DNA from: CAZAPG01 sp964486935
Lineage (GTDB): Bacteria; Chloroflexota; Anaerolineae; 4572-78; J111
Direction: 5' to 3'
Assembly (NCBI GenBank): GCA_964486935.1
Contig: CAZAPG010000035.1
Coordinates: 1-64,000, forward strand
DNA: 64,000 nt
Of the stretch, positions 58,604 through 64,000 are shown piece by piece. The notes below the pieces were generated by a model. That model was not told the origin of the DNA. It made no database searches and was given only the letters and a program-made list of their open reading frames with translations. How positions within the stretch are numbered: position 1 is the stretch's first letter; every line of letters starts with the position of its first letter. The position numbers and the translations under genes are program-made.

Positions 58604-58618
58604 AAACACCTATGTGTG

Positions 58619-58656
58619 CTAAAAAGGCTACCTGTTTAAGGGTAGCCTTTTTCTTT
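58619..58656. terminator. Terminator of the sigma factor gene
   Basis: AAAAAGGCTACC (58621-58632) pairs with GGTAGCCTTTTT (58641-58652), 8-base loop, continuing into a T-rich stretch. It lies 16 bases after the stop. Confidence 0.92.
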
Positions 58657-58684
58657 TTACAAACCCCACGCCAGCCGCTATAAT
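58656..58684 (+). promoter_or_regulatory. Promoter of the spermidine-synthase-like gene
   Basis: TTTACA (58656-58661), 17-base spacer and perfect TATAAT (58679-58684), immediately after the sigma factor terminator. Confidence 0.75.
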
Positions 58685-58730
58685 ACCACCTTTGTAAAAA
58701 TCAGCCGGCAAAGCCAAAGGAGTTCCCCCG

Positions 58731-60296
58731 TTGCTCAAAAAAAACGGATACCTGTTCCTGACTGTATTCATTTCTGGCATGACCACCCTGGGCGCCGAGT
58801 TGTCGGCCAGCCGCCTGTTAGACCCATTTTTTGGCAACTCGCTGGTGGTGTGGGCCAGCATCATCGGCTTGATGCTGCTTTATCTGACCGTCGGCTATTT
58901 TGTGGGTGGGCGCTGGGCCGATAAAGACCCTCGCCACAGCACCTTTTTTCAAATTACGGCCTGGGGCGCGTTTCTAATAGGGCTGGTTCCGCTTATCTCT
59001 CGCCCGGTGCTCCACTGGTCGGTGCAGGGGCTGGCGCAATTCAACGCCGGAATTTTGGCCGGTTCATTTTTGGGCGTGCTAATACTATTCAGCATTCCCA
59101 TCACCCTGCTGGGAACCGTTTCGCCTTTTGCCATTCGCCTGACCCTAAAAGATATTGAGCGCGGCGGCCACACCGCCGGCTCCATTTACGCCCTCAGCAC
59201 CCTGGGCAGCCTGTTGGGGACATTTTTGCCCGTGCTGGTTCTCATCCCCATATTGGGAACCCGCATGACCTTTTTTGCCTTTTCAATTGTGCTGTTGCTG
59301 GTCAGTTTAGGCGGCCTGCTACTAACCCAACCCAAACGGGCGCTGGCTTACGCGGCCATGCCGGTCATCCTGGTCGGCCTGAATGTGTGGTGGTCAAATA
59401 GCCCCATCAAGGCCACCCCCGGCCTGGCCTACGAGGCCGAATCGAGCTACAACTACATCCAGGTCATCCGCCAGCCCGACGGACACGGCGGCTACTGGCA
59501 CGCCCTGCAACTCAACGAGGGCCAGGGAATTCACTCGCTTTACAACCCCAACTATTATGATTACCCGCTGGTAGATGGCGTGTGGGATTATTTTCTGGTT
59601 GCCCCTTATTTTAACCCGCCGCCCCACCCACCCGGCAAAGTAAACAGCCTGCTGCTAATTGGCTCCGCAGCAGGCACTATTTCCAAAGCCTTTACCGAAA
59701 TTTACGGGCCTATCCCCATCGACAACGTGGAAATCGATCCCCAAATTATTGAGGTTGGCCGCCAGTGGTTTGACATGAACGAGCCAAACGTTAATGTTCA
59801 CGCCCAGGACGGGCGCTTTTTTCTGGCCACCACCTCCAACACCTACGATATTATTGGAGTTGACGCCTACCGCCCGCCCTACATTCCCTTTCACCTGACC
59901 ACGCAAGAGTTCTTTCAGGAAGTCTACAATCATCTGAATGAAGATGGCGTAGTGGTAATCAACGCCGGGCGCACCTCAACCGATTACAGCCTGGTTGAGG
60001 CGCTGGGCAGCACCATGAAAAACGTTTTCCCCAACGTGTATGTTATCGACGTGCCCAGCTACGGTAGCTCGCTGGGCAACAGCCTGGTGGTAGCCACTAA
60101 GCAGCCCACCCAGTTAAGAAACTTTTACGACAACCTTGACCAGTTCGAAGACCCCCGGCTCTGGCTGGTGGCTACCCGCGCCCTCAGAACCAGCGTGTGG
60201 GAACTGAACACCAACAACATCGTGTTTACCGATGACAAAGCGCCGGTAGAGCAGGTGATTCACCGGCTCATTATTCGCTATATGCTGGGCGGCTAA
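58731..60296 (+). CDS. Membrane-fused spermidine synthase-like protein
   Basis: This 521-residue protein is read from TTG 58731, with AAAGGAG about 8 bases before. About seven hydrophobic segments (1-220), opening with FLTVFISGMTTLGAELSASRL, are followed by a cytoplasmic spermidine-synthase-like domain. Its SAM-type motif SLLLIGSAAGTISKAF, acidic IDNVEIDPQIIEVGRQWF and DIIGVDAYRPPYIPF are recognisable. Such fused proteins are common in bacteria; some make polyamines, but many lack catalytic residues and their substrate is unknown. The first half resembles the membrane part of 'fused MFS/spermidine synthase' proteins. Its stop overlaps the convergent small gene by 4 bases. Confidence 0.87.
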   Translation: MLKKNGYLFLTVFISGMTTLGAELSASRLLDPFFGNSLVVWASIIGLMLLYLTVGYFVGGRWADKDPRHSTFFQITAWGAFLIGLVPLISRPVLHWSVQGLAQFNAGILAGSFLGVLILFSIPITLLGTVSPFAIRLTLKDIERGGHTAGSIYALSTLGSLLGTFLPVLVLIPILGTRMTFFAFSIVLLLVSLGGLLLTQPKRALAYAAMPVILVGLNVWWSNSPIKATPGLAYEAESSYNYIQVIRQPDGHGGYWHALQLNEGQGIHSLYNPNYYDYPLVDGVWDYFLVAPYFNPPPHPPGKVNSLLLIGSAAGTISKAFTEIYGPIPIDNVEIDPQIIEVGRQWFDMNEPNVNVHAQDGRFFLATTSNTYDIIGVDAYRPPYIPFHLTTQEFFQEVYNHLNEDGVVVINAGRTSTDYSLVEALGSTMKNVFPNVYVIDVPSYGSSLGNSLVVATKQPTQLRNFYDNLDQFEDPRLWLVATRALRTSVWELNTNNIVFTDDKAPVEQVIHRLIIRYMLGG

Positions 60297-60526
60297 CCCG
60301 ACGCCTCTTGCCCGGCCCGGCTGGCGGCTTGCTCAACTTCAAGCCGCCCAATTATCTCTTGCAGGTTCAGGCTTCTGATTGCGTCAATGGCCCGTTCCCA
60401 TGCTCCTTCGTGGCACAAGCCGCTCAGGCTGGCGTCTTCATAGCCATCCAGGGCTGCCAGAATACACGCCCGGCGTACTGCCTCTGCCAGCCGGCGCCTC
60501 TCATCCGCTGCCTTTTTCATTGCCAT
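60293..60526 (-). CDS. Small alpha-helical protein of unknown function (77 residues)
   Basis: This 77-residue acidic-basic helical protein begins MAMKKAADERRRLAEAVRRA and has a CILAALDGYEDASLSGLCHEGAWE core with two Cys and one His. No membrane segment is present. It resembles short helical proteins I have seen in related lineages but I cannot name it. Its stop is shared with the convergent gene's stop by 4 bases, and RsgA lies 83 bases upstream on the same strand, so it may be expressed after RsgA. Confidence 0.5.
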   Translation of the reverse strand: MAMKKAADERRRLAEAVRRACILAALDGYEDASLSGLCHEGAWERAIDAIRSLNLQEIIGRLEVEQAASRAGQEASG

Positions 60527-60608
60527 GCTGCTGTTCCTTGTTGACTATTTCCTGCCTCTGCGTTTTCAAAACTATAACCAATGCCAGGCAGAAAGCAAAT
60601 TATTACCA

Positions 60609-61829
60609 CTACTCAAGCAGCGAGTCGTAAATTTGCCGGTAACTGTGATAGCGGCTGGCGGCGATTTTGCCACCGGCCACGGCGGACTGCACGGCACAAT
60701 CCGGTTCGGTTAAATGGGCGCAATTTTTAAAGCGACACGCTACCGCCACGGCGCCTATCTCCTTAAAGTATTGCCCCAACTCGGCTCGATGGATACCGCT
60801 CAAGCCAAACTCGCGGATGCCCGGCGTGTCGACCACCGCCCCCCCGGCCTTTAACCGGATGAGCGTAGCCTGGGTAGTAGTATGGCGACCCTCGCCGCTC
60901 GACTGGCTAACCGCGCCGGTGCGTAACTGCAACCCCGGCTGCACCATCGACAGCAACGTTGATTTGCCCACCCCCGATAGCCCGGCCAGCACCGTGGTAC
61001 GATTTTGCAGCAGCGCCCGCAACTCAGCAATGCCCTGTCGGGTGAGCGCGCTGGTAAAAACAACCCCATGGCCCAGCGCCTGATAGGGCTGAAGCGTCGC
61101 CCGGCATTGGGCCATATCTTCCGCCAGGTCAATTTTGTTAAGGCAAATGAGCGCCGGCAGATGGTTGCGCTCGGCGGCAATCAGATAGCGGTCAACCAGC
61201 TCCAGCCAGATGACCGGCTCTTGCCACGAGGCCACAATAAGTAACTGGTCGGCATTGGCCACGATAGCCTGTTGCAAATGGCTGTGGAACACGTCGGGCC
61301 GGGCCAGCACGCTCTGGCGCGGCAAAATTGCCTCAACAATGCCCTCATCCGGGCCAACCGCATTTACAATTACCCGGTCGCCCACGGCCACCGGGTTAGT
61401 AAAGCCCGTGTTTTCGGCGTTCAACGCCCCCCGAATGTGGCAGAGCAGCACGCGCTCGCCTACATCAACCCGGCACATGCCTTTGCTAACCTCAACAACC
61501 AGCCCCGGCTGCCCTGGCGCGGCAGAGGCGACGGCCTCATCATGATCCGGCTTTGGCGCGGGTGCGCGAAAGGCGGCTTTTTCAACAGCGCGGCGGCGTT
61601 CAATCTCGCCCACAGGAACAATTCGCTCTTCGGTTTCAATATCCAGGTCATCCCAATCCTCTGAATCGGGCAGCCAATCCCGCCGGCGGGTTTGTTTGAC
61701 GCGCTGGCCTCGCTTGAGTGATTTATTGACCGATTGTATTTTTTTTCGGCGCGTTTCCTTTTCAACGTGATTTTTGTACTGTTTGTAGCTGGACCGTTGT
61801 CTTTCAAACGGGTCTTGAGACTTACTCAT
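60609..61829 (-). CDS. rsgA: Ribosome small subunit-dependent GTPase A
   Basis: This 406-residue circularly permuted GTPase has an N-terminal basic extension (about 1-105) that is longer than in most RsgA proteins. An OB-fold follows (about 105-190), then the permuted G motifs: G4 LNKIDLA, G1 GLSGVGKS, G3 DTPGIREFG. The C-terminal zinc finger is ACRFKNCAHLTEPDC. RsgA matures the 30S subunit. Start ATG 61829 has GGAG 11 bases upstream. Its leader overlaps the terminator at 61853-61895, so upstream transcription should stop before it. Confidence 0.94.
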   Translation of the reverse strand: MSKSQDPFERQRSSYKQYKNHVEKETRRKKIQSVNKSLKRGQRVKQTRRRDWLPDSEDWDDLDIETEERIVPVGEIERRRAVEKAAFRAPAPKPDHDEAVASAAPGQPGLVVEVSKGMCRVDVGERVLLCHIRGALNAENTGFTNPVAVGDRVIVNAVGPDEGIVEAILPRQSVLARPDVFHSHLQQAIVANADQLLIVASWQEPVIWLELVDRYLIAAERNHLPALICLNKIDLAEDMAQCRATLQPYQALGHGVVFTSALTRQGIAELRALLQNRTTVLAGLSGVGKSTLLSMVQPGLQLRTGAVSQSSGEGRHTTTQATLIRLKAGGAVVDTPGIREFGLSGIHRAELGQYFKEIGAVAVACRFKNCAHLTEPDCAVQSAVAGGKIAASRYHSYRQIYDSLLE

Positions 61830-61852
61830 TGTTAGTGTTTCTCCAGATTTTA

Positions 61853-61895
61853 AACAAAAAAGCGGCCACGGAATGTCAACACACCCGCAGCCGCT
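61853..61895 (-). terminator. Terminator just upstream of rsgA (second of two)
   Basis: On the minus strand, AGCGGC pairs with GCCGCT (complements 61890-61895 and 61861-61866), with an inner CGG/CCG stem, followed by TTTTTTGTTT. It lies 24 bases before the rsgA start. Confidence 0.75.
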
Positions 61896-61912
61896 GTAAT
61901 AATAGTTGACGC

Positions 61913-61942
61913 GCTGCTTTGAAAACCGGTTTCCAAAGCAGC
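61913..61942 (-). other. Strong hairpin between two terminators
   Basis: GCTGCTTTG (61913-61921) pairs with CAAAGCAGC (61934-61942), extended by GAAA/TTTC with one mismatch and a CCGG loop. No T-run follows. It may be part of a read-through RNA. Confidence 0.6.
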
Positions 61943-61959
61943 CTGAGCTATTTTAGGCC

Positions 61960-61994
61960 AAATAAAAAGCCACGGGTTAAAGCGCGCCCGTGGC
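61960..61994 (-). terminator. Terminator of the 19-residue peptide unit
   Basis: GCCACGGG (61969-61976) pairs with CCCGTGGC (61987-61994) around a 10-base loop, and on the minus strand is followed by CTTTTTATTT. It stands about 35 bases after the peptide stop. Confidence 0.8.
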
Positions 61995-62028
61995 CGGAAA
62001 GTCTAAAACTATGCCGATAACCTGACCT

Positions 62029-62088
62029 CTATAATTTTACCCACGGGCGCACAACGGTTGTTTGAGCAATTTGTCGTTTTTGCAACAT
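62029..62088 (-). CDS. 19-residue peptide gene with strong ribosome site
   Basis: ATG 62088 to TAG 62029 encodes MLQKRQIAQTTVVRPWVKL. AAAAAGGAGG lies 10 bases before the ATG, the strongest ribosome site in this region. A promoter (62132-62160) and terminators (61960-61994 and 61853-61895) frame a unit of about 160 bases between the radical SAM gene and rsgA. It could be a secreted or signalling peptide, a leader peptide, or a short-RNA gene that happens to be translatable. No family is recognised. Confidence 0.5.
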   Translation of the reverse strand: MLQKRQIAQTTVVRPWVKL

Positions 62089-62131
62089 AGTTTGTGCGCC
62101 TCCTTTTTGGCAGAATAAGGTCAACGCTGCC

Positions 62132-62160
62132 AGTCTATCATGACTTTAAATGGGTGTCAA
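62132..62160 (-). promoter_or_regulatory. Promoter of the 19-residue peptide unit
   Basis: On the minus strand, TTGACA (complement 62155-62160), exactly 17 bases, TAGACT (complement 62132-62137). It begins right after the stop codon of the radical SAM gene. Confidence 0.7.
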
Positions 62161-62163
62161 GCC

Positions 62164-63306
62164 CTAAAAATTCACCCGAACCGGACGACGCCTGAAAATA
62201 TCGGCATGGCTGCCGGTGATGGCATCGGTGGCCGGGTTGGGCCAGATACCCGGAATTGCCTGCCGGCAATTGGGACAATTCCCTTTATCGGTCAGATGGT
62301 AGGCTAAAATAACGTAGCCGTAACGCTCGATGAGCAGGTGGCGACAATTTGGGCAGTAGGTGTTTTCCCAATGGCCCACTTCGCCGGGGCGATTGCCGGC
62401 GTAGACAAAGCGCAGGCCGGCCCCGGCCCCAATTTCCGCCGCCCGAATGAGCGTGGCGGAACTGGTGTTGGCGGGGTCGGTCATTTTGTAATCTTTGTGA
62501 AAGGCAGTGACGTGCCAGGGGATGTTGGGCGAGATGCCGGCAATAAATTGGGCCGCATCGCGCAGCTCTTCGTTTGAGTCGTTAAAGCCTTCGATGACCA
62601 GGGTCAGTACCTCCAGCCAGAAGCCGCGCTCATGCAGCGCCTCGATAGTCCATCGCACATGCTTGAGTTGCCCGCCCAGTTCCCGATAATTTTTTTGCCG
62701 CATGGATTTGAGGTCAACTTTGTAACAATCGGTGTGGGGTTTGATAAAATCCAGGGCTTCGGGGGTGGCGTTGCCGTTGGAGACAAAGCCGGTAATCAGG
62801 CCGGCGGCTTTAGCCTTTTTGAAAATTTCCATGGACCATTCGGCGGTGATGAGCGGTTCGTTGTAGCTGCTGACGACTAATTTTGCGCCGGTTCGCAGTG
62901 CGCCTTCAACCAATTTATCGGCAGAAAAACGGGTGGGAACCACGCCGGCGGCGTCATCGCGCAATGCCTGCGACGTGACCCAGTTTTGGCAGTAGGGGCA
63001 GTGAAAATCGCAGCCCAGCATACCAAAGGTCAGGGCGTTGCTGCCGGGCATAGCGTGAAAGTAGGGTTTTTTCTCAACCGGGTCGCTCTGCACGCCGGCG
63101 GCATAGCCATACGGCACGCGCAGCACGCCATCCTGATTGTAACGCACCTGACAAATACCGCGCTTGTCGGGAAAAATGGTGCAGTAGTGTCCGCAGGCAA
63201 CGCAGCGCAGTTTATGGTCTTTTAATTTTTCGTAAAGTTGACCCTCAACCGTTGCTTCATCAAGAGCTTCTTGCAATGTGGCCCGCTTCAGCGGAATAGT
63301 GAACAT
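62164..63306 (-). CDS. amrS: AmmeMemoRadiSam system radical SAM enzyme
   Basis: The enzyme has 380 residues from ATG 63306; a GTG at 63315 is an alternative. The N-terminal CVACGHYCTIFPDKRGICQVR precedes the cluster motif GCDFHCPYCQN (CX3CX2C) for the radical SAM [4Fe-4S] centre. SSYNEPLITAEW and VDLKSMRQKNYRELGG follow, and C-terminal CPNC pairs form a zinc-ribbon. The family often lies with AMMECR1 and Memo genes, absent here. Its reaction is unknown. AAAGGGG before the start is buried in a hairpin (63312-63356). Confidence 0.92.
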   Translation of the reverse strand: MFTIPLKRATLQEALDEATVEGQLYEKLKDHKLRCVACGHYCTIFPDKRGICQVRYNQDGVLRVPYGYAAGVQSDPVEKKPYFHAMPGSNALTFGMLGCDFHCPYCQNWVTSQALRDDAAGVVPTRFSADKLVEGALRTGAKLVVSSYNEPLITAEWSMEIFKKAKAAGLITGFVSNGNATPEALDFIKPHTDCYKVDLKSMRQKNYRELGGQLKHVRWTIEALHERGFWLEVLTLVIEGFNDSNEELRDAAQFIAGISPNIPWHVTAFHKDYKMTDPANTSSATLIRAAEIGAGAGLRFVYAGNRPGEVGHWENTYCPNCRHLLIERYGYVILAYHLTDKGNCPNCRQAIPGIWPNPATDAITGSHADIFRRRPVRVNF

Positions 63307-63311
63307 AGAAA

Positions 63312-63356
63312 ACACCCCTTTCAGGCTGATATTTTACCCGGCGCTGAAAGGGGTGT
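63312..63356 (-). promoter_or_regulatory. Hairpin covering the ribosome site of the radical SAM gene
   Basis: ACACCCCTTTCAG (63312-63324) is exactly inverse to CTGAAAGGGGTGT (63344-63356). On the mRNA the AAAGGGG ribosome site lies in the 3' arm, 6 bases before ATG 63306, so the hairpin would hide it. A TTTT follows the 3' arm, so a terminator for the upstream hydrolase gene is also possible. Confidence 0.65.
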
Positions 63357-63392
63357 CAACGGTTGGTGGGGTATGAGTTGTCAGTTCACTGC

Positions 63393-64000
63393 TTACAATT
63401 CCAACGACTCGCCCGGCGACAGCACCTTAACTTTGGTGCTGGTTTCAGCCTCAACCCGTTTGGCCCAGGCTGCGGCATCCTGCTCGATGAGCGGCCAGGT
63501 GTTGTAATGCGAGGGTACGGCCAGTTTGGGCTTGACCAGCTTGACCGCCCGCAGCGCGTCATCCGGCCCCATAGTAAAGTTGTCGCCAATGGGCAGCACC
63601 ATCAGGTCGATGCCTTCTTCGCCGTACAGCCGCATGGTGTCAAACAGGCCGGTATCGCAGGTGAGGTAAATCTTTTTGCCTTCGGCGGTAATCAGAAAGC
63701 CGGACGGGTTGCCGCCGTAGCTGCCATCGGGCAGGGCCGAGCCGTGGTGGGCAATGGTCAACTTGACGTAGCCAAAATCGTAATTGAAGCCGCCGCCAAT
63801 ATGGTGGGGGTGGGTTTGGTTTTCGGGGACGCCCTGGCCCTGCAGCCAGTTGATAATTTCAAAATTGGAAATAACCGTGGCGCCGGTGCGTTTGGCAATG
63901 GCTATGGCATCGGCCACATGGTCAAAGTGGCCGTGCGATACCAGAATGTAATCGGCAGCCACCGACGCGGCAGATAGGGTGGTGCTGGGGTTGTCGCCCA
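63393..64000 (-). CDS. Metallo-beta-lactamase-fold hydrolase (UPF0173/UlaG-like), 5' part missing
   Basis: The visible C-terminal 202 residues begin inside the protein (GDNPSTTLSAASVAADYIL), since the window ends before the start codon. SHGHFDHVADA is the HxHxDH metal motif and ADYILV precedes it. AHHGSALPDGS and LPIGDNFTMGPDDALRAV follow, and the C-terminal VPSHYNTWPL is typical of UPF0173/UlaG-type hydrolases. Substrate unknown. It is on the same strand as the radical SAM gene 86 bases downstream and may be co-transcribed unless the intervening hairpin terminates. Confidence 0.9.
   Translation of the reverse strand, partial: GDNPSTTLSAASVAADYILVSHGHFDHVADAIAIAKRTGATVISNFEIINWLQGQGVPENQTHPHHIGGGFNYDFGYVKLTIAHHGSALPDGSYGGNPSGFLITAEGKKIYLTCDTGLFDTMRLYGEEGIDLMVLPIGDNFTMGPDDALRAVKLVKPKLAVPSHYNTWPLIEQDAAAWAKRVEAETSTKVKVLSPGESLEL

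Noticed and set aside
1..64000. Mobile elements, phage genes, rRNA, CRISPR array, replication origin
   Set aside because: None was found on reading; the only repeats are the small dispersed elements listed.

Overview
The window reads as a piece of a bacterial chromosome, most likely from the Chloroflexota (Anaerolineae-like lineages). This is inferred from the gene mix: an nSTAND-WD40 kinase, an AmmeMemoRadiSam enzyme, a Flp-type pilin, paired family-5 solute-binding proteins, T/P-rich anchored proteins and dispersed palindromes. No marker gene was compared, so the assignment is provisional. Base composition looks moderately GC-rich by eye, with AT-rich intergenic DNA. Several promoters match the sigma-70 consensus closely. 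No phage, transposase, rRNA, CRISPR array or replication origin was seen.

Layout. Bases 1-1449 hold tRNA-Arg(CCT), a terminator, and a DM13-domain protein followed by a molybdopterin oxidoreductase. Bases 1460-15390 hold a long minus-strand cluster that is the most interesting part. From its promoter it encodes a 2042-residue Ser/Thr kinase-nSTAND NTPase-WD40-TPR protein, a YjbQ-like enzyme, a zinc-ribbon GTPase, three paralogous zinc-ribbon proteins joined by 4-base overlaps (0, 2 and 4 membrane helices), a formylglycine-generating-enzyme-like protein and a protein with a GAP1-like N-terminus. I infer a multi-component, GTPase- and kinase-centred signalling or conflict (defence-like) system. 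Next come pheS-pheT and an unreported 58-residue membrane protein with its own promoter and terminator (15.7-19.9 kb).

Bases 20041-30481 carry a methyltransferase and then a probable operon: S49 peptidase, membrane-anchored GATase-like protein, two tandem oligopeptide-binding lipoproteins and two DppB/DppC-type permeases, with no ATPase gene. Bases 30479-38771 hold RidA, a TPM-domain protein, ArgRS with an altered HIGH motif, a DUF3105 protein, a HAMP-PP2C phosphatase beside a sugar-type binding lipoprotein, and LspA. Bases 39045-41620 encode a cobalt/nickel ECF transporter (CbiM-PDGLE, CbiQ, CbiO). Bases 41617-49002 hold two hybrid histidine kinases, a methyltransferase and a DUF218-like protein.

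Bases 49055-52194 carry a consensus promoter overlapped by a palindromic operator, an FtsX-type permease without ATPase, and a TetR regulator. Bases 52394-56629 hold a LysM-like/ligand-binding fusion, a 48-residue Flp pilin and two membrane-anchored proteins with T/P-rich stalks. Bases 57051-60526 contain the primary sigma factor, a membrane-fused spermidine-synthase-like protein and a small unknown. Bases 60609-64000 contain RsgA, a compact unit encoding a 19-residue peptide (promoter, strong ribosome site, two terminators), the AmmeMemoRadiSam enzyme whose ribosome site lies in a hairpin, and the 3' part of a metallo-beta-lactamase-fold hydrolase cut by the window edge.
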